Positions 34,591 to 42,795 of a DNA stretch of 64,000 nt are shown piece after piece; the first letter of the stretch is position 1; each line of letters starts with the position of its first letter. The notes under the pieces were generated by a model, which saw nothing but the letters and a program-made list of their open reading frames with translations, did not search any database and had not been told where the DNA came from. The position numbers and the translations under genes were made by a program. The DNA comes from Paenibacillus lignilyticus (lineage in GTDB: Bacteria; Bacillota; Bacilli; Paenibacillales; Paenibacillaceae), in the NCBI RefSeq assembly GCF_017942085.1, contig NZ_JAGKSP010000008.1, positions 186,001 to 250,000 of the forward strand, read 5' to 3'.

Positions 34591-35043
34591 TTATCGTCCG
34601 TTTTGCTGGAGCCGGCTTCGGGGTGCTGCTTGTGCTGCTTGCGGCGGATGCGGTGTAGAAACAGAACTTGCCTTTTGGCCTCGTACATTGCTTGATCCAC
34701 CATTTGGCGGCAGGATACCCGGAAAAGAAAACAAATAAAGAATTGTCATGCAAGCCGAGTAGAAGTAGCCTCCCGCCAAGATGAGTATGGACGGAGAACG
34801 GCTGACTTTGAACTGGCTGTACAGGACAAATACCGTACTGAACTCGAAGCAGATAACGGATGAGCATATCGCGGATAAGAACGCGTTATTATTCGGTACC
34901 CGGATATGCGCGAATGGCAGGGAAGCAAGCGAGGCAAGCGCTATAATCGCACCAATGATAAAAGCAAATCTGCGCTGTGAAGGGTTGGATTCTAACGTAA
35001 ATAACGTATAAGCCAGCGTGCCTGACAATGCTGTTTTCTTCAT
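34591..35043 (-). pseudogene. Remnant of a MASE4-GGDEF diguanylate cyclase (internal deletion and frameshift)
   Basis: The first 105 residues from ATG 35043 (GGAGG five bases upstream) match a MASE4 sensor: RRFAFIIGAIIALASLASLPFAHI, then FSTVFVLYSQFKVSRS, then LILAGGYFYSA and a conserved FPGILPPNG. The match then stops. In another frame from 34703 the sequence reads MVDQAMYEAKRQ, which resembles the last helix of a GGDEF domain. This suggests that about one MASE4 half and nearly the whole GGDEF domain were deleted at about 34700, leaving the end out of frame. The frame now runs into a Ser/Pro/Gln tail and stops at 34591. The original promoter side and terminator remain. A short membrane protein could still be made. 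Confidence 0.6.
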
Positions 35044-35141
35044 GTCGACCTCCACAATAAATCTGTGGGGACATCTTTCGACATGATACCCAGAAAACCC
35101 TCTTTATGGCAGCTTGCGGCTGGGCGGGCGGGAGGTAGTAG

Positions 35142-35184
35142 AAAAACCCCGGCACCGACTCATCGGAGTCGATAGCGGGGTTTT
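35142..35184 (-). terminator. Strong terminator downstream of the MFS gene
   Basis: AAAACCCCG...CGACTC pairs with GAGTCG...CGGGGTTTT. On the minus strand a TTTTTC tail follows. It lies 92 bases beyond the MFS stop and downstream of the palindrome at 35218. Confidence 0.87.
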
Positions 35185-35217
35185 CTCAATTACTCGTTGC
35201 ACGCAATAATATAACAC

Positions 35218-35231
35218 TAACGTTAACGTTA
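35218..35231. promoter_or_regulatory. Perfect palindrome TAACGTTAACGTTA, candidate MerR operator
   Basis: A 14-base perfect palindrome between the MFS stop and its terminator. Almost the same sequence occurs upstream of the merR-like gene (37047-37066), which suggests both are bound by that regulator. On the minus strand TATATT follows 5 bases after it, a possible -10 box, so a short RNA ending at the terminator is conceivable. Confidence 0.5.
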
Positions 35232-35275
35232 CATTTTAGGCCAAAAAAAAGGATATATTCTCAGCCTCTCAGCTA

Positions 35276-36541
35276 TTAATGCGCTTCTGCCTCATCCACA
35301 TGCTTCAAATGTTTGCGGTTCAGCCAAATGACGATAACCGCCAGCACGACAAACCCGCCGCCGATGTAGAATGGCGCGTGGACGTCAAACCACTCCGCGA
35401 ATTTAACCGCGTAGTAAGGTGCAAGCGCACCGCCGATGAAACGCAGGAAGCTGTATGCGGCTGAAGCTGTCGGACGTTCGACCGGAGCAGCGTTCATAAC
35501 CGCTGTAGTAATGAGCGTATTATTATTGCCCAAGAAGGCACCGGCCAAGATCACCATCGCGATAATAACTGTTTTGTCCGTCGTCCAGTAACCCATTACG
35601 AACAACGTTACCGCGAACAGAAGAAGCTGCACGCACATCGATTTTACTGTACCGTAACGCTTTTGCAATTTAGGAGCCGTAACGACGGACGTGAATGCCA
35701 GCAGCAATCCCCATCCGAGGAACACGTAACCAAGCCCGTGTACATCAACGTGATGCAGGTGACCGAGCACAAGCGCCGCATAGACAAGCAAGGTGAAGAA
35801 TCCGAAGTTATAAAGTGCAGCCGAGATCCCAAAGATCAGCAGCGCGCGATGTTTGAGTGCGCGGAAAGGATCCAGCAAGGAAGCTTTTTTCTTAATCGGT
35901 GTCACAACAGTAGACGCCTTCGCCTTCGGCATCATGAACAGGATAAGGCAGAACGCCAGAACCATCAGACCGGCAACGCCGTAGAAAGGACTCCGCCACG
36001 AAATCGCGCCGAGCTCTCCCCCGAGCAGCGGACCAACGGAGATCCCGAGTCCGACGGCTACTTCGAACAAGATGATCGATTTACCGACGCCAACGCGGGA
36101 TAACGAAACGATTGCTGACAATGCGGTCGCGACGAAGAAGGCATTACCCAGTCCCCATCCGGCGCGAAGCCAGACAATTTCCATTACATCGCCCGCACTT
36201 CCCGCGAGCGCGGAGAACACGGCTATGAGGACGATACCGGCAAGCAGCATCCGCTTAATGCCAAGTCGGGAAGAGATAACGCCGGTAATCAGCATCGCAA
36301 CGGCCATAACCGCGTTGTAGCTCGTAAACAGCAAGGTAAGCTGACTGTCGGAGGCATGCAGCTGATCTTTCATCATCGGCAGAATAGGATCAACAAGGCC
36401 AAGCCCCATAAAGGCGATGATACTTGCAAAAGCGATCGCCCATACGGCAATCGGCTGGTTGAACATAGAGTTACTCTTCGGTGCGCTTGGCTGCAATGGG
36501 GCTTGCGGTGCAGCTTTACGCGCTGTAGTTGGTGTTGACAC
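35276..36541 (-). CDS. MFS transporter under MerR control
   Basis: Major facilitator of 421 residues with 12 predicted helices after a 25-residue hydrophilic N-terminus. The first helix reads VWAIAFASIIAFMGLGLVDPILPMM, and the loop 2-3 motif is GVISSRLGIKRMLL. It resembles drug exporters in the TetA/Bmr neighbourhood. The His-rich loop (GHLHHVDVHG) in the second half is unusual. It is 15 bases behind the MerR-type gene and must be cotranscribed with it. The pair is a typical inducible efflux cassette in which the regulator senses the exported compound. Substrate not predictable. Confidence 0.88.
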   Translation of the reverse strand: MSTPTTARKAAPQAPLQPSAPKSNSMFNQPIAVWAIAFASIIAFMGLGLVDPILPMMKDQLHASDSQLTLLFTSYNAVMAVAMLITGVISSRLGIKRMLLAGIVLIAVFSALAGSAGDVMEIVWLRAGWGLGNAFFVATALSAIVSLSRVGVGKSIILFEVAVGLGISVGPLLGGELGAISWRSPFYGVAGLMVLAFCLILFMMPKAKASTVVTPIKKKASLLDPFRALKHRALLIFGISAALYNFGFFTLLVYAALVLGHLHHVDVHGLGYVFLGWGLLLAFTSVVTAPKLQKRYGTVKSMCVQLLLFAVTLFVMGYWTTDKTVIIAMVILAGAFLGNNNTLITTAVMNAAPVERPTASAAYSFLRFIGGALAPYYAVKFAEWFDVHAPFYIGGGFVVLAVIVIWLNRKHLKHVDEAEAH

Positions 36542-36556
36542 TTATACTCCTTCTTT

Positions 36557-36985
36557 CTACGTATTCATTTGATCAAGCGCGACGTTTACGCGCTTCTTGA
36601 GTTGTTCAATTTCCTTGCGGAATTCCTTCATTTTCTCGAGCTTATAATCGATCATTTGCAATTGCTTATCGACCATCTGCCCCGCTTCCAGAAGCTTCTC
36701 CCGCTTCTGATCCGCTTCCTCGGCTTTCCTGTAAGCATCGCCGTGTTGGATAAGCTCTTCGCGTATGGCGACAAAATCGATAATTTCCTGCAGGGAGAAG
36801 CCGAGTACATCTCTTGCATTGATGATCTGCTTTAACCGTTCGATGTGCATGCGCGCATACAAACGCGTCCCGCCCTCCGTCCGCTCCGGCGGCGGCAGCA
36901 CGCCGATCTCCTCGTAATAGCGGATCGTACGTTTCGTCAGACCGCTTTCTTTGGCCACATCATCGATCTTATATCGTTCTCCCAT
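36557..36985 (-). CDS. MerR family transcriptional regulator
   Basis: A 142-residue regulator with an N-terminal winged helix-turn-helix (YKIDDVAKESGLTKRTIRYYEEIGVLPPPERTEGGTRLYA), then a dimerising coiled coil rich in K and E. There is no drug-binding C-terminal domain and no conserved metal cysteines. Two starts have good ribosome binding sites: ATG 36985 (GGAGG six bases upstream, giving the normal N-terminus) and ATG 37033 (AGGAGG also close). I use 36985. The palindrome at 37047 lies just upstream. It controls the MFS gene behind it and probably itself. Confidence 0.9.
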   Translation of the reverse strand: MGERYKIDDVAKESGLTKRTIRYYEEIGVLPPPERTEGGTRLYARMHIERLKQIINARDVLGFSLQEIIDFVAIREELIQHGDAYRKAEEADQKREKLLEAGQMVDKQLQMIDYKLEKMKEFRKEIEQLKKRVNVALDQMNT

Positions 36986-37046
36986 CTTATCCCTCCTCCC
37001 TTTCGTCGATTTAAGTGGTTCCTTTGATTTCATCTTACTCCTCCTA

Positions 37047-37066
37047 TAACGTTAACGTCAACGTTA
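37047..37066. promoter_or_regulatory. Palindromic operator upstream of the MerR-MFS operon
   Basis: TAACGTTAACGTCAACGTTA is an imperfect 20-base palindrome. It shares TAACGTTAACGT with the perfect palindrome at 35218. Its place just ahead of the regulator gene suggests autoregulation. Confidence 0.6.
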
Positions 37067-37182
37067 GATTTTGTCATCGTACGGATTTCTGCTCACTAGT
37101 GTGCCGTTAACCCTTATTCCGCATGTAAAAAGGCCCGTTCCCAGCATCAATCCGTCGCTGCAAACAAGCCTTACACAATAAC

Positions 37183-37329
37183 TTATTGAACAAGCTTCCC
37201 GCTCCACGAGCCAAGTCCACCCTGCAGATGAGCCAAATGCGAGTAGCCGCCGCGGGCTAACTGCCTTGCCGCTGTCTTGCTGCGCATGCCGCTTCGGCAG
37301 TACAGTAGTACGTTGATCGCGATATCCAT
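37183..37329 (-). CDS. Truncated rhodanese, 48 residues
   Basis: A short gene coding for only the second half of a rhodanese domain. It reads MDIAINVLLYCRSGMRSKTA and ends LGSWSGKLVQ. The active-site loop CRSGMRS, with Cys11, and the following helix are intact, but the N-terminal half is absent. GGGGG lies ten bases before ATG 37329, and the gene starts 16 bases after the complete rhodanese. It could be a decayed duplicate or a small sulfur carrier; there is no upstream half in another frame because the neighbour occupies that space. Confidence 0.6.
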   Translation of the reverse strand: MDIAINVLLYCRSGMRSKTAARQLARGGYSHLAHLQGGLGSWSGKLVQ

Positions 37330-37345
37330 TTTCTCTAACCCCCTG

Positions 37346-37663
37346 CTATTCTCCTGTCAGCTCGCCCGTCCAGTTCAATAAACCGCCTGCCATATTCACA
37401 ACGGAGAACCCTCTTTCGCCAAGCAGCTCGCAAGCTAATCCGCTTCTTCCGCCGCCTCTGCACATCACGATGATCTCACGCTTGGCATCCAGTTCATTCA
37501 CTCGCTCGATCAGCTGTCCGAGCGGAATGTGGACGGCGCCTGCCAGATGACCGGCTGCCCACTCCGCAGGTTCACGGACATCCAGCATATATAAACCCTC
37601 TCCTGATCCGAGGCGTTCCTCCACCTCTTGCGGTGTCATTTCTTTGGCCGCTTGAAATCCCAT
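37346..37663 (-). CDS. Rhodanese-like sulfurtransferase
   Basis: Single-domain rhodanese of 105 residues, cytoplasmic. The domain is complete: YMLDVREPAEWAAGHLAGAVHIPLGQL at the N-terminal side and the active-site loop CRGGGRS with the persulfide-carrying cysteine, ending GGLLNWTGELTGE. GGAGG lies 11 bases before the ATG. It moves sulfane sulfur, likely in persulfide detoxification. A CsoR/CstR-like operator 36 bases upstream supports that. The truncated rhodanese follows in the same operon. Confidence 0.92.
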   Translation of the reverse strand: MGFQAAKEMTPQEVEERLGSGEGLYMLDVREPAEWAAGHLAGAVHIPLGQLIERVNELDAKREIIVMCRGGGRSGLACELLGERGFSVVNMAGGLLNWTGELTGE

Positions 37664-37698
37664 TGTATCGTTATCCTCCCTTTTAAGACCTCTTGCAT

Positions 37699-37714
37699 AT
37701 ACCCCTATGGGTAT
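37699..37714. promoter_or_regulatory. CsoR/CstR-like operator before the rhodanese genes
   Basis: ATACCCCTATGGGTAT has perfect ATACCC/GGGTAT arms around four bases. Operators of the CsoR family, including persulfide-sensing CstR, have this pattern. The regulator gene is not in the window. Confidence 0.65.
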
Positions 37715-37872
37715 GTATTGTAGACGACTCTCCTCTCACTGTCAACGCACATTGCCCTCCTATTCCGCTTCCAAAATTAGCGAGTCTGCTTGCACCGCAA
37801 TCTGAATCAGGAACTACATGCTGGGCAACAATACCATTGAAGTTCACATTTACCTGCTAAAGGAGCTTGGCA

Positions 37873-39435
37873 TTGGAGAAGGATACAGATCAAACGCTCA
37901 CGACCCGGCAGGGCCATCCTGTGACGGACAATCAAAATATACGGACGGTTGGCAGCCGTGGACCGAGCACTTTGGAGAACTATCATTTTATCGAGAAAAT
38001 CACCCACTTTGACCGGGAGCGCATCCCAGAGCGTGTCGTTCATGCCCGCGGCGCCGGCGCCCATGGCATCTTCGAAGCCTACGGCAAAGCCGGGAATGAG
38101 CCGGTCTCTAAGTATACGCGCGCCAAGCTGCTGCAGGAGGCCGGCAAGCAGACGCCGGTATTCGTTAGATTCTCCACTGTCATTCATGGCAACCATTCAC
38201 CGGAGACGCTTCGCGACCCTCGCGGCTTCGCGGTTAAGTTCTATACCGAAGACGGCAATTGGGACATGGTCGGCAACAACCTGAAAATTTTCTTCATCCG
38301 CGATCCGCTGAAATTCCCGGATATGGTGCATGCGTTTAAGCCGGATCCGCTCACGAATGTGCAGGATATGCAGCGTTTCTTCGACTTTGTATCGTTGTCA
38401 CCGGAAGCGACACATATGATCACGTTCCTATTCTCCCCCTGGGGCATTCCCGCCAACTATAGGCAAATGCAGGGCTCGGGTGTTAATACATACAAATGGG
38501 TCAATCAAGACGGCGAAGCGATGCTCGTGAAATATCATTGGGAGCCGCTGGGGCAAGGCATTAAGAACCTGCTGCAGCGAGAAGCCAACGAGATTCAAGG
38601 GATGAATTTCAACCATGCCACGCTTGATTTGTATCAAGCCATTGAAGCCGGCGATTATCCCGAATGGGAGCTGTGCGTGCAGCTGATGACGGATGACGAG
38701 CATCCGGAGCTGGATTTTGACCCGCTTGATCCGACCAAGCTGTGGCCGCCGGAGCAGTTCCCTTTTCTACCCGTTGGCAAAATGACGCTGAACCGCAATC
38801 CCGACGACTATTTCACCGAAGTGGAGCAAGCAGCCTTCGGTACCGGCGTGCTTGTGGACGGCCTGGACTTCTCCGACGACAAGCTGCTGCAGGGCCGCAC
38901 GTTCTCCTACTCCGATACGCAGCGTCACCGGGTGGGAACCAACTACCTCCAGCTGCCTGTCAATGCACCTCAGACGCATGTGGCGACCAATCAGAGCGGC
39001 GGCCAAATGCAGTATCGTCCCGATCGTTCCGCCGGGCAAAATCCGCATGTGAACTACGAGCCATCCTCCATGGGCGGATTGCAGGAGGCCGCGCGCAGCG
39101 GCAAAGACCATGAACCGCGCTACGATGCGAAGCTGACCCGGCAGAAGCTCGAGCGGACCAACGACTTCAAACAAGCCGGCGATACGTTCCGCGCCTTCGA
39201 GAGCTGGGAGCAGGATGAGCTGATCGACAATCTGGTCGGCGCGCTGTCGGTGTGCAAGGAGGATATCCGATCGCGCATGGTCGGATATTTCACGGAGGCG
39301 GATCCCGTCTACGGGCAGCGCGTTGCAGAAGGGCTGAAGCAATCCGACGGCCGCAACATCGCAAGCGGGCAGTCGCGGCCGGAGAAGGCCGTCGATCAGG
39401 CCAAGCAAACGGGACACGAAGCAGATCCTTATTAA
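37873..39435 (+). CDS. katA: Monofunctional heme catalase
   Basis: Catalase of 520 residues that dismutates hydrogen peroxide in the cytoplasm. The catalytic His is in RIPERVVHARGAGAHG, the distal Asn in DGNWDMVGNN, and the heme-ligand Tyr in RTFSYSDTQRHRVG. The core is complete. The C-terminal tail after the catalase immune-responsive part is short and polar. The start is TTG at 37873, seven bases after GGAG; TTG 37867 is too close to that site and no ATG is suitable. I saw no clear PerR box. It diverges from the rhodanese operon and ends in a hairpin. Confidence 0.95.
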   Translation: MEKDTDQTLTTRQGHPVTDNQNIRTVGSRGPSTLENYHFIEKITHFDRERIPERVVHARGAGAHGIFEAYGKAGNEPVSKYTRAKLLQEAGKQTPVFVRFSTVIHGNHSPETLRDPRGFAVKFYTEDGNWDMVGNNLKIFFIRDPLKFPDMVHAFKPDPLTNVQDMQRFFDFVSLSPEATHMITFLFSPWGIPANYRQMQGSGVNTYKWVNQDGEAMLVKYHWEPLGQGIKNLLQREANEIQGMNFNHATLDLYQAIEAGDYPEWELCVQLMTDDEHPELDFDPLDPTKLWPPEQFPFLPVGKMTLNRNPDDYFTEVEQAAFGTGVLVDGLDFSDDKLLQGRTFSYSDTQRHRVGTNYLQLPVNAPQTHVATNQSGGQMQYRPDRSAGQNPHVNYEPSSMGGLQEAARSGKDHEPRYDAKLTRQKLERTNDFKQAGDTFRAFESWEQDELIDNLVGALSVCKEDIRSRMVGYFTEADPVYGQRVAEGLKQSDGRNIASGQSRPEKAVDQAKQTGHEADPY

Positions 39436-39440
39436 ACGAT

Positions 39441-39472
39441 AAAAAGCCGCAAGCATCCTGCTTGCGGCTTTA
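39441..39472. terminator. Bidirectional terminator, catalase and LTA-synthase-like gene
   Basis: AAAGCCGCAAGCA and TGCTTGCGGCTTT pair perfectly around TCC, with A and T runs outside. It separates the convergent stops at 39435 and 39488. Confidence 0.9.
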
Positions 39473-39487
39473 TTATAGATAAGTGCA

Positions 39488-41341
39488 TTATTCATCTTTG
39501 TCCGGCAGTTGGCTGACATAGCTGTCAGACAAACTCAGCAGTTTCAACGTCCGATTGTATTGATCCTCCGTAGCGCCTTCACCATGCTCGGTCTCACTGT
39601 TATCGCGAATCGAATAGTTCGTGCCATCCGTATAATCAATCCCCGGCAGGAACATATCGTCTTCCGTAATTACGGAGCCCGACGGCAAGAAATGACGCAT
39701 CGGCAGCATGTTGGAGCTCTGATTCAACAAATCTTGGCCAAAATAAATCTGATTGCTTAACGATACCCCAAGTAAATTCGCAGCCGTTGGCAGAATATCG
39801 ATCTGACCGCCGGTTTGTTCACGAACGGAAGGCGTCGTCACGCCGGGTGCGTGAAGAATGAGCGGGATACGGAACATGTCGGTATACCCGTATTCATGGC
39901 CAATCATGCCGGCCACCAAACTCTTCTCGTCGCGGTCAAGCGAGTACAAGGACAATCCTTGATGGTCGCCGTAGAACAGAATGACACTGTCATCCCATAT
40001 GCCGCGCTGTTTCAAATCGTCGATGAATTGTCCGAGCGCGTAATCGGCATAGTTCTGGGCATGAATATAGTTACCGACGATGGTGTCGTCGAATTCTTCC
40101 GGCAGATCCATTTTGTACTTGGCTTCCGGCAGGTTGTACGGATGGTGGGCGCTCATCGAAATGATCTGCGCGTAGAAAGGCTGTTCGCCTTCATCCAGCT
40201 TCACAAGCTCATCAATCGTCTTCTTATAAAGCACTTCATCCGACGAACCGAAGGCAATATGATCCTCGTCGCCGTAGAAGGATTTGTCGTAATAACGATC
40301 CCAGCCGATCGCCTTGTACAGCTCCGTCCGGTTCCAGAACGAGACATCGTTCGTATGGAACGTCGCGGTCGTGTAGCCATTCGCATGCAGAAGCTTCGGC
40401 AAGCTAGGCAGCGCCTTATCCACGTTGTGATCGGTTGCCGCCTCATGCTGAGGCACGTAAAGCGACGTATTCACCACATACTCGGCATCCGAAGTGGTTC
40501 CTTGACCGACCATCGTGTAGAAATGATTAAAGTGCATGTTCTCTTGCGCCAGCTTGTTGATGTTCGGCGTTACTTCTTGACCGTTAACCTTGAGGCCAAT
40601 CAAGAAATCCTGGAAGGACTCCATCTGCACGATGATCAGGTTCTTTCCTTTATTCGCGCCAAAATATTGCGGCTGTGGCTGCGGCTGCACCGTGCCTTTC
40701 AGCTCATCGATCGCGCTCTGCGTAATGTCCGCCATCGGCACGGTTTCGTCGTCTTTGCGGCTATCGGCGAAGATGGTGTAGATCTCGTAATTGAGCAGCC
40801 CCATCTCTTCGGCCTGCTTGTTCTCATTCATGCTGGCGCGGTTCGGCCAAATGTTCAGCAAGCAAAGCAGCGAAGATACGATAAACATAATGGTAATGCC
40901 TGTTTTCTTCACGGGTCTCATGCTGACGCGCTGCTGAATATGCTTATGCTTCGGTCTCCATAGGATAAAGGCCAGCACGGCGATATCGAGGAAAATAAAC
41001 AAGTAGTACGGATCAAGCAGCGAGTACGTGCTTTCTCCGACCTTCGTTACTTTATCGGCCTGGGCAAGCGCGTGATAGGTAACGATAATGCCATAATATT
41101 TGTAATACATGAGTACAGTAAAATAGAGCAGTGTTAGCAATAAATTGACGATCATATAGTAAAGCATCTTCCGTTTGCCCGCTAACCATTCGATTAGACA
41201 GAACACCACCCAGAAGAACGGAATTTCCGTTACGAGCGTCATCCAGGACGGCCCTTCGTCGAATACAACCGACCAGGCCAGAATGCCCTTCACCAAGAGG
41301 ATAATAGTAAAGTAAAAAAATCTGCGATTAAGCAGTCTCAT
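39488..41341 (-). CDS. LTA synthase family sulfatase (phosphoglycerol transferase)
   Basis: Membrane enzyme of 617 residues with five N-terminal helices and an extracellular alkaline-phosphatase/sulfatase domain (about 235-580). The catalytic Thr is in MVGQGTTSDAEYVVNTSLY; NLIIVQMESFQDFLIG, the substrate site HTNDVSFWNR and the metal-site FYGDHQG match LtaS-type enzymes, which polymerise glycerol phosphate from phosphatidylglycerol into lipoteichoic acid. ATG 41341 is the likely start (AAGG about 11 bases upstream); the longer frame to 41377 has no family-like residues. Whether it is the main synthase, a primase or a homologue cannot be told. Single gene. Confidence 0.9.
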   Translation of the reverse strand: MRLLNRRFFYFTIILLVKGILAWSVVFDEGPSWMTLVTEIPFFWVVFCLIEWLAGKRKMLYYMIVNLLLTLLYFTVLMYYKYYGIIVTYHALAQADKVTKVGESTYSLLDPYYLFIFLDIAVLAFILWRPKHKHIQQRVSMRPVKKTGITIMFIVSSLLCLLNIWPNRASMNENKQAEEMGLLNYEIYTIFADSRKDDETVPMADITQSAIDELKGTVQPQPQPQYFGANKGKNLIIVQMESFQDFLIGLKVNGQEVTPNINKLAQENMHFNHFYTMVGQGTTSDAEYVVNTSLYVPQHEAATDHNVDKALPSLPKLLHANGYTTATFHTNDVSFWNRTELYKAIGWDRYYDKSFYGDEDHIAFGSSDEVLYKKTIDELVKLDEGEQPFYAQIISMSAHHPYNLPEAKYKMDLPEEFDDTIVGNYIHAQNYADYALGQFIDDLKQRGIWDDSVILFYGDHQGLSLYSLDRDEKSLVAGMIGHEYGYTDMFRIPLILHAPGVTTPSVREQTGGQIDILPTAANLLGVSLSNQIYFGQDLLNQSSNMLPMRHFLPSGSVITEDDMFLPGIDYTDGTNYSIRDNSETEHGEGATEDQYNRTLKLLSLSDSYVSQLPDKDE

Positions 41342-41418
41342 CAAAAGAGACACCTTTAACAACTCCTTCCCCGGCACCCTTGCTCTTGCACCGGACGTTC
41401 CTTGTAGTTATATCCCTG

Positions 41419-42108
41419 TTAGTTGAGCAAATTGTGTTCCGTTGATCCGACCACATGAGCGAGTTCAAACAAATGCAAACTGGGCGGTTTGGGAAGCACG
41501 CCGCAAATCGTCGCCATCATGCCCGGCGCAAGCCCTCGGCCAAAGGCGCGAAGCACCTCTTGCTTGCGAAAAATCGCTTGAAAATGACGCCTGCTCTCGA
41601 ATTGGCCGACATGAATGGCCAGTCGATTATCGCGGCTGACCAATAAATTCGTCGAGATATAACCAGGCTGCTTGCGTACATAAGGCATCGTGCGCTCGAA
41701 ATTCCGAATCATGACTTCTCGTTTGCCCGGCGCAAGCTGTACGATATTTAAGAAATACAAACGTGCGGTTTCTTGACCTTGCTTTGACTTAGAGGATGGC
41801 TGCGCTGCGATATGATCGCTGTACTCTACCGTATACCGATTCGGACCCGAAGCTTCCTCCGCCTGTGCATCGACAAGCGCAAGTGAAACGACATGTTTCC
41901 CCCGAGTACCTCGCAGAACAGCGCCGCTCTGAACAGCTCCGTCTTGCCATACCCGATCCATCGCCGATATGGCATGGTTCACTTGTTTCAGCTGCTTGTG
42001 CCGGCCAGCAACTTGAAATACCTTAAGTCGAACCAGTGCGCCAACGGCCGATGGCGAATGTCCTATATGGTTTAACGCAACAAACTCCGACTGAGTTTCA
42101 TTTTCCAT
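41419..42108 (-). CDS. Antibiotic biosynthesis monooxygenase (ABM) domain protein
   Basis: A 229-residue protein whose C-terminal half (about 130-205) has the ABM ferredoxin-like fold (LYFLNIVQLAPGKREVMIRNFERTMPYVRKQPGYISTNLLVSRD). The N-terminal half may be a second, diverged copy of that fold. Such proteins act as cofactor-free oxygenases or heme-degrading enzymes; the exact reaction is unknown. ATG 42108 is used (AAAGGAA upstream); ATG 42138 has no site. It diverges from a MarR-type regulator, and the palindrome at 42163 lies between, so it is probably repressed by that regulator. Confidence 0.75.
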   Translation of the reverse strand: MENETQSEFVALNHIGHSPSAVGALVRLKVFQVAGRHKQLKQVNHAISAMDRVWQDGAVQSGAVLRGTRGKHVVSLALVDAQAEEASGPNRYTVEYSDHIAAQPSSKSKQGQETARLYFLNIVQLAPGKREVMIRNFERTMPYVRKQPGYISTNLLVSRDNRLAIHVGQFESRRHFQAIFRKQEVLRAFGRGLAPGMMATICGVLPKPPSLHLFELAHVVGSTEHNLLN

Positions 42109-42162
42109 GATTACAGCGTTCCTTTCACGTAATTGCATGTGAAATTTATTACGTACTGGTGT

Positions 42163-42183
42163 ATAGTTGTATCATGCAACTAT
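42163..42183. promoter_or_regulatory. MarR-type operator palindrome
   Basis: ATAGTTG and CAACTAT lie at the ends of a 21-base near-palindrome centred on C 42173. It sits 55 bases from the ABM start codon and 130 from the MarR start. Size and symmetry suit a MarR dimer. Confidence 0.65.
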
Positions 42184-42312
42184 GTCTATTCGTAATTATA
42201 CAAGGTATTTAATAGCTGTCAATCGGTCTATCTCTTCCACTTGCACGGTGCAAATTGAAGCGATATGCTGAGATAAACACGATTCACAAACCACAGAAAC
42301 GGTGATTCCAAC

Positions 42313-42771
42313 ATGAACATAGATCCAGACAATCTGCAACGCATCGAGCACCAAATGGCTATTTTTGTGCGCCGGGCCGAAGCTGCCCGTATCGCTTATT
42401 TTACCAATACCGGGCTCGACCGCTCTACTTATTTATTGCTAAGACGGCTGTTCGACCATGGACCGCTTGGTATTAAGGCGCTTGCCGACACGTTTCAATT
42501 GGATATTTCGACAGCCAGCCGGCAGACCGCTTCGCTTGAAGCGAAGGGGTATGTGGAGCGAACCGTGGATCCGAAGGATGCCCGGGTCAGCCTGCTCCAA
42601 GTCACGTCCGCCGGCAGTGAAATGCTGCTTAAAGTGAGGCAGCTGCGCCAGACCTTCTTTACTGATGTGCTGAAAGATTGGACAGAGGAAGAATCCACTC
42701 AGTTCGGTGAACTGCTCGAACGGTTTAATCGGACGGTGGAGGATCACTTGAACATTAGCAAATGCATGTAA
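42313..42771 (+). CDS. MarR family transcriptional regulator
   Basis: Winged-helix regulator of 152 residues with family motifs in order: RSTYLLLRRLFDHGPLGIKALADTFQLDISTASRQTASLEAKGYVERTVDPKDARVSLLQVTSAG. The conserved DxRxxxxxLT segment appears as DARVSLLQVT. It lacks the reactive cysteine of OhrR-type sensors, so a ligand is more likely than oxidation. It is the first gene of an operon with a methyltransferase and faces the ABM gene across a palindromic operator. Confidence 0.92.
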   Translation: MNIDPDNLQRIEHQMAIFVRRAEAARIAYFTNTGLDRSTYLLLRRLFDHGPLGIKALADTFQLDISTASRQTASLEAKGYVERTVDPKDARVSLLQVTSAGSEMLLKVRQLRQTFFTDVLKDWTEEESTQFGELLERFNRTVEDHLNISKCM

Positions 42772-42795
42772 GAGGAGAAGGAGAGGGATTCGTCT

